Origin: Micrasema longulum
Lineage: Eukaryota > Arthropoda > Insecta > Trichoptera > Brachycentridae
DNA length: 64,000 nt
Direction of reading: 5' to 3'
NCBI GenBank assembly: GCA_022494885.1
Contig: JAGVSM010004207.1
Span: 186,001 to 250,000 of the forward strand
The notes under the pieces were generated by a model. That model did no database searches and was not told the origin of the DNA. It worked only from the letters and a program-made list of their open reading frames with translations. Shown here one piece after another: positions 11,981 through 22,700 of the stretch. The position numbers and the translations under genes are program-made. Positions within the stretch are counted from its first letter, which is position 1. Each line of letters opens with the position of its first letter.

Positions 11981-12371
11981 AAGAGGAAGTTTAGTGGTTT
12001 TTAAATATGTTTTAATTTATTAATTGACTAAAAACTAAGCCAAAAATTGTTATTTTTAATTTTTACATATCGTATTATCAGCTCTATGATTTTTTAAAGT
12101 TTTTATTTATGAAATTACTCCGCCTGTGACGTCTCAAGTTTTCTTCCGCTTCTTCTCGATCAGTTCTGCCGATTGGTTCATTGACGGTTAGTAATGGAAA
12201 TCTTCCACATTTCTTATATCATTAGTTGATTCGTATGAACTAGTGACGTTGCTCAAAGCCGTTCGTTTTTACTAAAATATTTTTTCGTACATTTTCAAGA
12301 CCCTGCCGTATAATTTAATGTTCGTATTTTCTCGCGTAACAAAACATTTTTTGTATCCAATTTCCCTAAAG
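11981..12371 (-). mobile_element. Family A MITE in duplication copy 2
   Basis: Identical to 7701-8091, as part of the tandem duplication. Confidence 0.7.
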
Positions 12372-14456
12372 TTTATTTATTTATTTACACGCCCTACGGG
12401 CTTTTACATATATTAGAAATTACATTCAAGTGCAGCAGTGAAACATAAGTATGTAAATTAAGTTTAAATTAAAGATAACATAAGAAAAGCTAAAAGATAC
12501 AATAATAAGTAAAAATCAGGAAATGTACCAACATAGGTATAGGGTACATAGAAAAATATTTAATAAATTTACATATGAAAACATACACACATACATATAA
12601 GTTTATACATTATTATAAAGATACATGAGGAAAAAAAAAGTAAATAAAGAACAATATTAAGAAATTTTATACAAATTAATTCATCACTAGTAGCTTGAAT
12701 ATTAACCGCGTTGGCAGCTAGTCGTGTGTCAAAACTCCAATACAAATTTCTCGACTCTAGCGTTTCGAAATATTCTCAAAGTTTAATTGAATTACTATGA
12801 AAATGTAATTAACTACTTCAAGGTGGTTTTAACAAATTTAGAGTATACTTTAAATAGTTTTATCTGGGATTATGTAAGGATTTTTTAATAAAATGTCAAA
12901 AGACATTTTCACGAAGACTTTAAAATTTAAGATAACCTAACTATATGTGTAAAATTAATAGTTCAATCATCAGTAATAATGCTTCTGTTGGAATGATGCA
13001 GAGTGACGTTTCTAATATTTGACCCTTAATCGGTTCAAACTCGGTTGACAGGATGGACGTAAACAACGCAATTGCAACGATGTAATAATTATCGACTGTG
13101 TTAGACTTATCGTAGTACCGATTATTAAACAACCGGGCCTTACGCGTGTTTTCTTTTGTGGGTAATACAAAGCCACTCGTATATTTTCCAACTCTAATGG
13201 AACTAAAAGAAAACAATCAATGCATTTATTAAATATAAAACATAAGTGTTATTCGTGGGAGCGTATGATTAATGGTAACTTGGACATTTTTCTACCATGT
13301 TTATGTACCCCAGCTGCTATCTGAAGATATCCGCGCCGTCTTCCGAACGCGGGTCGGTCTATGTACAAACGCCTTATTTTTCGTCGACAGCTTTGTGAAA
13401 TTTTGGCGTTTCCTGGCCAGTTCTAAAGATACCTGGTGAATTACGCAACATAATCCATAAACTGATACGAGTTCCATGATTAATGATTAAATCATTCAGA
13501 CGTATGTAGATAATACTCTGTTTGACGAAGTAAGTAATCAACGTCTAGATATAGTATATTTATCACTGCAGGTAATATTAAATCATCAAAAGTGCGCTCG
13601 CTTGCAACTAAACTTAATTGCCATTTCATCATTAAAAGAGATAAAAACATGGAGCATTAGAAATTCAATTTTCTTCGCAATGAGATTTAATTCCGTGCTA
13701 TATTTATACAATTCGAATACCGTGGTCATTATTGTACGAATAAACATTGACATTCTACGTTTATATGGTGGATTTATTTGGACTTTAGAGAGTGCCCATG
13801 AATGAGACAATCATCTCCCAGCCAAAACTACTGTCTCAAAAAATACTTTTAAAATACCTATGCTACATCAGCACCACGACAAAAAAATGGATTAACTTAG
13901 AAACTGCAGTTCCTTGCAGGCAGTGTAGCAAGCTAGACGTACTTCAAGTTTTTAAAGTAAAAAACTATTTTTTGTCGCGGTAATTTGTTTTAATTTATGC
14001 ATCAGGTGCACCGATTTATACATACAATATTTGAAGTTGATTATTGGGATATTTTAAATGTCCCATTCATAGACACTCTTCTCTACCTATATGTATTTAC
14101 TTTTATACAATTGACTTGATATTTAATAAGTGAGTCGATACTTTTATAAATTTATCGAAACCGGCATACGATAATACATGTATGTATCATTAACAAATTT
14201 ATTTACATCTTATTTATGTATCATCAACAAATAAATTTATACAAATCAACAAATTTATTTTTTTTATATAGGAGTTGCTTATTTTCTGCCTTGTTTATTA
14301 TGTACAAGGCTTAAATATACTGCAAAAACTATGTTCCTTCTAACTACTCTGACTATAGTGTGAGGATCTGGTGAGTAATCGGCTGTGCCCTCGTTAAGGA
14401 ACTTCTCCGCATTTGCTTTAAGAAGAGAAAACCGCTGAAAACTAAATCAGGAGTTG

Positions 14457-14600
14457 CCGAACTGTTGACAAACATCAACAGGCCTTCCAATCAACACATT
14501 ACAACAAAGATGGAGAACATTTCGGAGATAAAATATGCAAGTCTAGATATTTACAGGATATATGACCTATCATCAAACCAGCCAGTGGCATGTCTTTAGC
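14457..14600 (+). mobile_element. Diverged family B fragment
   Basis: Strings such as acattacaacaaagatggag, aacatttcgg and tatttacaggatatatgacc correspond to the first part of the family-B body at about 5480-5560, with many substitutions. Confidence 0.5.
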
Positions 14601-15256
14601 CCTTTAAAATATTTTCCCTGTCTGTTACGATAAATATTATTTTTATATTCGTCATTATTATTTTAACACATTGCACGGTATTTAACACATTAAAAGGGGT
14701 GATGAAATATTATATATAACATTTATGTAATGTATGTATGTATGTACAGTTCCTTAAATAAATAAATAACATAGTATGTGTATGAAAATAATTCTACAAC
14801 ATTGATTTATGATTCCCCTTACTGGGATAACCCGTTCTAAAGAAAATCAATTCAATGTTTTTATATGTACGTGCAAACATACTCGTTTTTAATATATATA
14901 CAATAAAATTTATCTGCTTATTCTTATTCATGTTGAAATTAAATAATGCTAACTATCAATTCATCTTTAAATTGTGAAAGAAATTCAATAAAAATTCTTA
15001 GCATTATTGAAATAAATAATTACCCGCGTATTATTTGTTCACCCGATTGATAGATGAGTTAGCCTGATTATCCCCTTTTGATAATTATTTAGCAGTCAAA
15101 GTGCTTAATTATTAATCTCCGATACGTATCTGAAATTAATGTGAACCTACTTTAGCCAATGAATACACGCGATCAATCAAGCATCTCAACATTCTTTGCT
15201 TAATACCGCAATAGCCTATAGCGTCATCAAATAAACTCAATATATATAAATATAAA
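14601..15256. other. Unannotated AT-rich stretch
   Basis: Nothing was recognised beyond a short (gtat)n run near 14733-14750. Confidence 0.4.
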
Positions 15257-15760
15257 ATGGAAACCATAATAGTGACGCACTATGTATATATTACTATTGA
15301 AATAAAGCAATCTCTCAATCTGTCTTTGTTGGAGAAACGTAAAACTGAGATGGACCTTACATGCATATTCAAAATCCTTAATGCTATAAGTGATATTCTA
15401 TTTCTGTTGCTATCAATTTCTTTTCATGTTCCCAGCCATGTCACCAGAAGTCAAAATTTGCTATTTATCAAATCTTGTAAGAGCAACTTTTATTTTTATA
15501 CCCCAATATCCAGAATGTGTATACAACTTGGATTCTTTGGGATAGATTTTCCGGGTTTTTGTAGAACTCTTTGCTATTAATACTATAACTCGAAGTTGAT
15601 CGTGTTTATGAATATATTGTAAACCGTTATTTTATTGTCCTTGTTTGTCTCTGCTACACAGTTATATGTTATTTTTGTTCAGTTTCTTGTAAATTATGTT
15701 TCTTCAAATAGCTGTTGTTATTGTCTTAGGCCGTATACTTAATAAATAAATATATTAAGG
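15257..15760 (+). mobile_element. LINE fragment, C-terminal reverse-transcriptase tail
   Basis: The 107-codon frame matches the C-terminal region of Jockey-superfamily LINEs: a LEKRKTEMDLTCIFKILN block, SFHVPSHVTRSQ, then a FYTPISRMC motif near its end. The catalytic part is absent. A 3' UTR of about 170 bp with aataaataaat follows. It is a 5'-truncated dead copy and not a host gene. Confidence 0.7.
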
Positions 15761-16331
15761 CATCTTAGATATGCTTTTAGAGAAAATATTAGGAATTAGA
15801 TCCACACAGTCATTTTTAGGAAAGCAGATTCAGGTAATTTCTTTATTTGCACTCAGTGGTAATTTGTAATTTATTTTTTACAAAGGATTCATCAAATCTC
15901 TTGTGAAGGCCAATGAGTTCAAACTGTGGGGTGTTAACATAAATTGTGTTAATTGTTTTCCAAAATGTATAAATGACCAAACGAAAACAAAAGAAAACAA
16001 AATGGTAATGGTTATCGTCATTTGAATTTTCTGCTCTACATGACGTGTTTGCATTTATGTTACATACATTATTTTATTTGATTACAATCCTCAAAATGAA
16101 ATGTCGAGTAGTCAAAACTGAGCGTTTTCGATACCACCTTCAGTTCGCGTTCAATAGAGGGAATTAAGCTGTCAAAGCTGCTCACGATATTTGCGCAGTG
16201 TACGGTGAAGATACTTTGAATTATTTACTAGCTTGTTATAAAATAATGAAGTAAAAATCATGCTTACAATACAGAGTAAATAATTTAAAATGTAACAATT
16301 GATAATAATAATAAAAAATACATTCTGTTAT
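15761..16331. other. Unannotated AT-rich stretch
   Basis: Nothing recognisable was found. Confidence 0.4.
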
Positions 16332-16332
16332 T

Positions 16333-16706
16333 ATACATAATTTGTAACATATTGTATACATAATTTGTTACATATTGTATACATAATTTGTAACATATTG
16401 GATACATAATTTGTAACATATTGTGTACATAATTTGTAATATATTGTATACATAATTTGTAACATATTGTATACATAATTTGTTACATATTGTATACATA
16501 ATTTGTAACATATTGGATACATAATTTGTAACATATTGTGTACATAATTTGTAATATATTGTATACATAATTTGTAACATATTGTGTACATAATTTGTAA
16601 TATATTGTGTACATAATTTGTAACATATTGAATACATAATTTGTAACATATTGTATACATAATTTGTAACATATTGTATACATAATTTGTAACATATTGT
16701 ATACAA
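16333..16706. repeat. 23-bp minisatellite with five-monomer higher-order repeat
   Basis: About 16 tandem copies of a 23-bp unit, roughly taacatattgtatacataa plus tttg. The order of variant monomers (standard, tta start, ggatac, gtgtac, taatat) is repeated exactly twice (16345-16459 and 16460-16574), giving a 115-bp higher-order unit. Because 23 is not a multiple of 3 and the unit has no stop in any minus-strand frame, long spurious frames of 63 to 143 codons arise here. These are not genes. Confidence 0.95.
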
Positions 16707-17336
16707 AAAGAAAACACAAATTAACATAATAAAGGTTAGTTTACAGTTAACCGTTTTATCAATAAATAAAAAAGTTAATAAATTTCCAATCCACGGCATG
16801 CATCAACCTTTATGTAAATAAGTACTTAAAATGAGTGTTTAAAATAATTACATGGATAATATACCTTTAAATATAGTTGATGTTTAGTATATTATAAATT
16901 ATAATACTCTCGACAAATCTAGTTAACCTAAAAAAGGTTATGAAATTACATCATAAATAAAAACAATTTTCAGAAAATGATTATCTCAGTTATTGTGTTT
17001 CTCCGCAAATTATTTATTTGTTTATTTTAAATTGAATAAATATTTATGTGACCGATCTGCCATTTTACGATAACTGATAAATTGCTGCGGAAATATTACG
17101 ATAAAAAGTATACAATATGCGCACACCTACATCTGTTATCTGTTTATTTTATCTATCAATTTGTCCCACAAAGTGTCAGATAATATCTTAACCCATAAAG
17201 CCCCGTCTTCCTTTTTTTTAACATTTTGCTAAAGGTTTACTGCCCTCATAAGCAAAAAGGCAGCTATTTGCAAAAGTTATATTTGGAGATAAGATCCTAT
17301 TGAGTATTCAACAACTTTATCCATATATATATTTTG
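16707..17336. other. Unannotated AT-rich stretch
   Basis: Nothing recognisable was found. Confidence 0.4.
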
Positions 17337-17515
17337 GCGGCCTCCGTGGTGTAGTGGTCAAGACGCTCGACTCACAGACGGAAGGTTCCGGGTTCGATTC
17401 CCGGTGAGAACACAAAAATTAAATGTGATTTTTCTCAAGCCTGGGTGTTCTGTGATGTAATTCACCACTGTAATTGGGCCTCCTGGCCTGTTGTGGTGCA
17501 AAAAATAAAATAAAA
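17337..17515 (+). mobile_element. tRNA-derived SINE, family 1
   Basis: It starts gcggcctccgtggtgtagtg, has the A box tggtgtagtggtc and the B box ggttcgattcc, then the family-1 body (ctgtgatgtaattcaccact, cctggcctgttgtggtgc) and an A-rich tail. This is the best-preserved independent copy. Confidence 0.88.
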
Positions 17516-17900
17516 AATATATATTTTAAATAATCATAAGTAAAACACAGTATGTCAAGTGTTTCTAATGATAAAATCAATATGTGTCATATCTACAGAC
17601 GTCTTACGCTTAGATTAGCTACATCTTCGTCGCACCTCTACGCAAACAGCGCACTAAATTCGGCGAACGCGCATTTGCGGTCGCAGGCCCTACGCCATGG
17701 AATGATCTCCCAGCAGAGGTGCGAAGCTGTGAGAATGAAGTGATGTTTCGGAAGAAACTTAAAACCCACCTGTTCTCTAAATCATTTGAATAAATCCTTA
17801 GCATGTGGTGACAAAGTACATTGTTTTTCTTAAATAAAAAAAGCTAAAATTAAATTTATATCTTTATATAATCACTTTGTAAAGCACCCCTGAGGTATTA

Positions 17901-19178
17901 CGAGGGCAGATTGATCATGAAGCTACCTAGCGCTAGATGGTAACACAAACACAAAAAATATTTATTTTTTTCTGAATTGCAATCTGTCAAACGGCAGCTG
18001 TTAAAATGTCACCCAAATTCATCGATTAGTTTATTTGTTGTAGTCGTTTGAAGTAAACAACTTTTGTGTTTCTTGAAAAATGGAAAAAAGCGATTTTCAT
18101 GCAGTGATTAAACACTATTATTTGAAAGGGAAAACGGCGAAAGAGACAAAAAAAAGGCTCGATAAACATTACGGTGAGTCTGCTCCGTCAGATTACATGG
18201 TAAAATATTGGATTGCTGAATTTAAACGCGGCCGAACAAGCACTGCAACAATACCATCAGCAGGAAGCCAAAACAGGTGGTTACTGAAGAAAATATCAAG
18301 AAATCCGTTGATATAGTTATGAATGATCGCCGAGTGAAGTTGCGTGAGATTGTTGAAATGGTAAACATCTCATATGAACGTGTGTTCAACATTTTGCATT
18401 AACATTTGCATATGAAAAAGCTATCGGCAAAATGGGTGCCGTGTTTGCTCAGTGTCGAACAAAAACGAGTTCGAGAGACCACTTCACAGCAGTGTTTGGA
18501 CATGATAAAGCATAATCCTGTTGATTTTTGGCGTCGATTAATAACTGTTGATGAAACGTGGGTGCACCACTATACACTTGAAACCAAAAATCAATCGAAA
18601 CAATTGGTGGAAGCTGGTGGAAGTGCCCCGAAGAAGGCAAAGGCAATGAAATCGGCTGGCAAGGTTATGGCCATTGTATTTTGGGATGCACTCGGAATAT
18701 TGCTCATCGATTATCTTAAAAAAGGATCCACAATCACAGGAAAATATTATCGTGTATTAATGGATCAATTGAATGATGGAATCAAGGAAAAACGACCACA
18801 TTTAAAGAAGAAAAAAGTGCTCTATCTTCAAGACAGCGCACCGGTTCACACAGCATTAGATACGATGCTAAAACTACACTTCGAATTGGTTGATCATCAC
18901 CTTATAGTCCAGATTTAGCTCCTAATGATTTTTTCCTGTTTCCAAATTTGAAAAAATGGCTCGCGGGAAAAAGATTCAGCTCAAACGAAGAAGTGATTAC
19001 TGAAACTAACGCGTATTTTGAGAGGTTCCCGAAATCGTATTATTTAGATGGTATAAAAAAGTTGGAATATTGTCTTACTAAGTGTGTCGAAGTAAAAGAA
19101 GACTATGTTGAGAAATAAATGGTTTTTGAAAAAAAAAAAAAAAACCTATTTAGGTAGCTTCATTTTCAATCCGCCCTC
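17901..19178 (+). mobile_element. mariner transposon, copy 1
   Basis: It is bounded by inverted repeats of about 30 bp (cgagggcagattgatcatga at left, cattttcaatccgccctc at right) next to TA dinucleotides, the target duplication of Tc1/mariner elements. The transposase gene inside is broken. The copy closely matches the one at 42295-43589. Confidence 0.93.
18080..19118 (+). pseudogene. mariner transposase, frameshifted
   Basis: The first frame (18080-18316) is the N-terminal helix-turn-helix region ([10 protein letters not shown]...[13 protein letters not shown]). A one-base deletion near 18268, relative to copy 2, shifts the frame. The catalytic region resumes at about 18406 with [10 protein letters not shown], the first Asp, and LQDSAPVHTA, the second. 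A deletion near 18893 shifts the frame again just before the third-Asp block ([14 protein letters not shown]) and the stop at 19118. In life the enzyme would cut and paste the element. Here it cannot be made whole. Confidence 0.9.
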
Positions 19179-19245
19179 TATATTACGAAAATGGCGCTAT
19201 ATAAGTTTTCCATAATAATAATAAAAATTGTATTCTTGCTTATGA

Positions 19246-19817
19246 ATCTTTAAATACTGTGTTACTACCATTTTACCAAAATTACTAGTGTTTTTTTGAA
19301 AACTTAAAAAACATTCCGTTGTTTTTCGCACTGATTTTTTTTTAAACTGCTTTTTGCTTTTAATCACTTTATATTTAATTTATTTTGTGATTTTTGTGGA
19401 AAGCTGCCGTTTTGCTTATGAGAAAAGTATATGTAACGCAGCATAAGTCAAAGCCAACAAACACACACGAACTGTCTTTATAGGCTTTCGAAATCTACAA
19501 TAGTCATGACTCCACCCATAGATTTCAAACAGACCAATTATTACGCAGCGACGGTCAGTCGTTTCATGATATTGGTTTGGACTGCAAGTCTTTTTCGTTC
19601 CATTTACAATTTCAACCATTTATCAAACGGATCATCCAATTTCCCCAGTTAAGAAAAATGAAAGAGGACATGTAATATTATTTAGAATTTACGTTTTTAC
19701 TAATAGTTAGTATTTAATAAAATAAATATGAAACAACAGTGTTTTTACCACTTATTTTTTATTTTTTCTACCGACTGGTTTCGAAGCTACATAACCTTTT
19801 TTATCAAGGTATACATA
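19246..19817. other. Unannotated AT-rich stretch
   Basis: Nothing was recognised. The 67-codon minus-strand frame at 19416-19619 has no familiar features. Confidence 0.4.
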
Positions 19818-20080
19818 AATCATCATCATTCCCTTTCCGCACCTGACGGTGCTTAGGGCACTACATTGGAACACCAACCGCAGCGAATATTGATAATTTT
19901 TGTTACATAAAGGTAAGATGATCAGTCGTACCCTCCAGGTACCAGTCCAGGGACTATGAAATATTATGGTTTGAAAACACCCTTTCAAATAAATATTTAA
20001 TATCAACCATGTCGGGAATCGAACCCGAGACCTCTTGCACGGCAGGCAAACACGCTGACCATTACACCACGAGGTCGACA
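19818..20080 (-). mobile_element. tRNA-derived SINE, family 2, near full length
   Basis: On the minus strand it begins gacctcgtggtgtaatggtc (A box), with ggttcgattcccgac (B box). The body follows, with tagtccctggactggtacct, gactgatcatcttacc and tagtgccctaagcacc, and it ends in an ATG-repeat tail (gggaatgatgatgat). Family 2 has a different body from family 1. The 109-codon frame here is a SINE shadow. Confidence 0.85.
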
Positions 20081-20089
20081 CTTAAATAA

Positions 20090-20430
20090 GTGAAGTAAAT
20101 TAATTAAGTATAAGTCAATATAGAAGCTTGTATTAAGTTAATAAGTTAAGATAAAAAATAATAATTAAAATAAGTGGTTAAAAACAAAGTTGTTTTGTGA
20201 TTATTTTATTTTAATTGGGGGACCAGAAAGTGAAAGACGAGGATGTGTTGTTGTCTATGGCCGCAGTGCCCAATGGACCTATATAAGGGCGCGCAACACG
20301 TCACTCGCCCTTCGCTGCCTTCACCAGTATTCAAATTTACTTTAAAGTATTCTTTGTTTAATCTCTGTATTTTAATGTGTAATAAACCAAAAATTGTAAG
20401 TAACTTAGGTTATTTTATTTATTAATTCCT
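20090..20430 (+). promoter_or_regulatory. LTR-like or promoter-like block
   Basis: A canonical TATA box (tatataag, about 20280) sits in a short GC-rich stretch and is followed about 65-95 bp downstream by AT-rich sequence with an aataaa signal (about 20380). This U3-TATA-polyA order is that of a retroviral-type LTR. Similar ttattttattt strings lie at about 20198 and 20410. No coding region or second LTR is present, so a solo LTR, a TRIM or a plain promoter are all possible. Confidence 0.3.
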
Positions 20431-21660
20431 TGAGGTTAAATCCATTTAATCATATATTTTACATGACATAACAAATAGCTACTATCTAGTAGAGTATAAT
20501 AAAATACCTCTACAGAGTGAATAACCACAAAGTTAGTGCTTTAAATATAAATTTCATAAGTTATTATCAGTAATTAACATTGTATGTGAGAATACTTACC
20601 AATTAGTACCGTACAGATAAATTTATTTATTTTTTAAACCAAGCTCATGTAAGTTTGGTGATTATTATTTAAATTATTTGATATTTTTCGGTCCAAATGT
20701 TTTTTCATTACTTTAAAAATGTATTTATTTTCAAAAACATGGGGTATTTTAAATTTTCCGACACTAGGGTTAAAAAAATATTATAAAAATATTATAGTAC
20801 GGGGTATGAACGAAATTACATTCTTAAGAGAATTTGCTTACATACATCTGTGAGAGTACTGTGCTCGCCTCAACTAAAACTGCGTTACCTATTATAGGGC
20901 ATTATGCCCTCACCATACGAGCCATCCCATCCCTCTTCTTACTTCAAAATACGATCCATGCACGTAATTTTAATAGTTTTGAAAATATATTATTTCGATG
21001 TATCGTTATTTTTTAAGTTTTAAGATTTTATTTTCGTGATTGTTCAAATGTTCTCCTTTATATAAAAATCACTAGTTTTTTTAAATATGTATTTATGATT
21101 GTAGTTCAACTCAAGTATGCTATTAAGAGAGTTTTTAACAAAATGGTAATACTTGCAGATTCTAGAGAAAATGTTAGGTATATAAAAGCAAGTACACTTT
21201 TTTATGTCAAATAACAACTGACAACTACCAGACGCGTGATTTCGATAATAAAAAATAAATTGACATCTCACAAAACGAAAGTAAGCATACCGATAGTGCG
21301 AAAAATCGGAGATAGATTCGATAAATTGTAATGTGTACCAAATAGAAACATTAGCACCAAATGGTTAAATTATGGAACCTGAATAAGGTGTTATTTTAAG
21401 AACTTTGATAAACTCAAATTTTCCATTCTGAAATATAAATCATATTTGCATAGAATTTCAAAAAGTTATATTAATTATTAGGTACATCATTTTTTACGGC
21501 AGTGGCGTTGTATTCAGATAAACCTTGTTTATATATAACATAATGTGCATTCAAATGTTTAATGGCATGTAAATATTAATGTGTTGGTGCCTGTCTTTGA
21601 ACTAAGTAAATGTACAATTTTTGTAAGTGAAAATTCTTGATGGAAGTTCATTGTAATTTA
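20431..21660. other. Unannotated AT-rich stretch
   Basis: Nothing was recognised. The short frames at 20834 and 21044 show no familiar features. Confidence 0.4.
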
Positions 21661-21929
21661 TTATATGAATAAAACACGAGTGATACTTTAATCCAAAAAT
21701 TCATTAACCCATAGAAAATTTGTTGATAATGATCCTTAAGATAAAAATAACTTTATTTAATTTACTTACATATAACTTTGAATTATGTATCCTTACCTCT
21801 GTTCTGTATAAATACATTTAACTTTTTAATAAAGATACCAGTCTCGAAGATGTCGCGAAAGCGATGAAACCGGTCACTGGATATTCCAAATTTGTGGATT
21901 AAAGTATCACTCGTGTTTTATTTATATAA
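21661..21929. mobile_element. 269-bp element with 41-bp terminal inverted repeats
   Basis: The termini 21661-21701 and 21889-21929 are inverted copies, matching at 39 of 41 positions (core: acgagtgatactttaatcca). There is no ORF. A hammerhead-like motif lies just inside the right repeat and is listed separately. It is either a MITE or a Penelope-derived structure with inverted ends. Confidence 0.8.
21838..21880 (+). ncRNA. Hammerhead-ribozyme-like motif
   Basis: Stem I is CCAGT (21838-21842) with ACTGG (21876-21880). Stem II is tcgc-gaaa-gcga (21853-21864), a four-pair helix with a GAAA tetraloop. The conserved box GAAAC follows (21866-21870), then self-complementary CCGG and the cleavage triplet GTC. 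The other core box reads TCGAAGA where CTGANGA is expected, and there is an extra T before stem II, so activity may be lost. Hammerheads with very short stem III are known from Penelope-like elements and retrozymes. Confidence 0.5.
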
Positions 21930-22097
21930 TAAAGTACAATTTTTGTTTGAGTACACATACTCATTTTTAATTATTTTATATTAAAACTTACGTTCATAAA
22001 CACATAAACAAAGGCCATTAAATATTTTAATGCACTGTATCTAGGTTTGATACGGGGGTTTTACAAACTATGTACTTTTAGAAACATTTGAATTTTT

Positions 22098-22312
22098 CAT
22101 ATTATAACAGAGATGTCCTGTCGTTGGCTGGTTTAAGTGGCCACTTTGCAACATTCACCATTCACCCTTCGTTTGAACATCCGTATTTCTTCAAAACTGT
22201 TGATTTTTGTGAAGTCATGAGTTTAAACTGTTATTGATGCGGGTGAGATTTATCTGACCGAATTATTTCCCCTACCTACTAGGCAACGCCTGAAGACATT
22301 TTTTAATTTACG
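22098..22312 (+). mobile_element. Family B fragment
   Basis: Shares ggctggtttaagtggccact, cattcaccattc, gcgggtgagat and ctactaggcaacgcctgaa with the copy at 5404, with deletions. Confidence 0.7.
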
Positions 22313-22319
22313 TACCTCT

Positions 22320-22700
22320 CGGATCATTATTCAACTCTTCAAATCTCATGTAAGTGCTTGAGGAGAATATTAGGTATAAGATGGTTCAATTTCATGACTG
22401 ACATTGAAGTCTGAGAACGGACACAGCAGCTTCATATAACGAGCGTTCAACAGTGCGTCAATGGACCTGGCTTAGACACGTACTGCGGATGCCTCAGGAG
22501 AGCCTTAATTATTCAAGTTGCCTCTCTTTCACACCTGCGAGCTCCCGCTGCCGCTGTCCGGATTTATTAGGTGGGACTGAGACGCGGGATTGACGTGGGG
22601 ACGGCGAGTGCTATCTGTCGATAGGGTTTCCTGGAGGCTTCAGGTGATGTCCACATGCTTTTATTAGAAGATGTGATAAAGAAGAAGAGGATTTACATTA
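22320..22700 (+). mobile_element. Degenerate LINE C-terminal fragment
   Basis: One frame gives RQWTWLRHVLRMPQE and later fragments resembling the RWLGHVLRM...RGRP...W region found after the reverse transcriptase in several LINE clades. Multiple stops and frameshifts are present, and the end is purine-rich (gaagaagaag). It is more GC-rich than its surroundings. Confidence 0.55.

Larger units (their letters stand above)
10176..14456. repeat. Tandem segmental duplication, copy 2 (4,281 bp)
   Basis: This is the second head-to-tail copy of 5896-10175. It diverges from copy 1 only by a one-base A-run expansion. After gagttg at 14456 the sequence becomes unique (ccgaactgttgac). Its internal repeats are listed separately. 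Confidence 0.95.
17550..19245 (+). mobile_element. CR1/L2-like LINE 3' fragment interrupted by a mariner
   Basis: From about 17638 a frame encodes RTKFGERAFAVAGPTPWNDL followed by LPAEVRSC...FRKKLKTHLF and a stop at about 17790. This is the terminal motif of L2/CR1-type reverse transcriptases. Its 3' UTR is split: gtaaagcacccctgaggt lies left of the mariner (17901) and attacgaaaatggcgctat lies right of it (19182). The uninterrupted counterpart is at 56997-57020 (gtaaggcgcccaag...aaaatggcgctatg). A polymorphic (aat)n tail ends the element. Confidence 0.75.

Noticed and set aside
16285..16799. Long minus-strand frames of 63 to 143 codons rich in Tyr, Cys and Asn
   Set aside because: They are translations of the 23-bp minisatellite, open in all three frames by composition. 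No start context or domain.
19752..20081. 109-codon minus-strand protein
   Set aside because: Reads through a family-2 SINE and its tRNA-like head.
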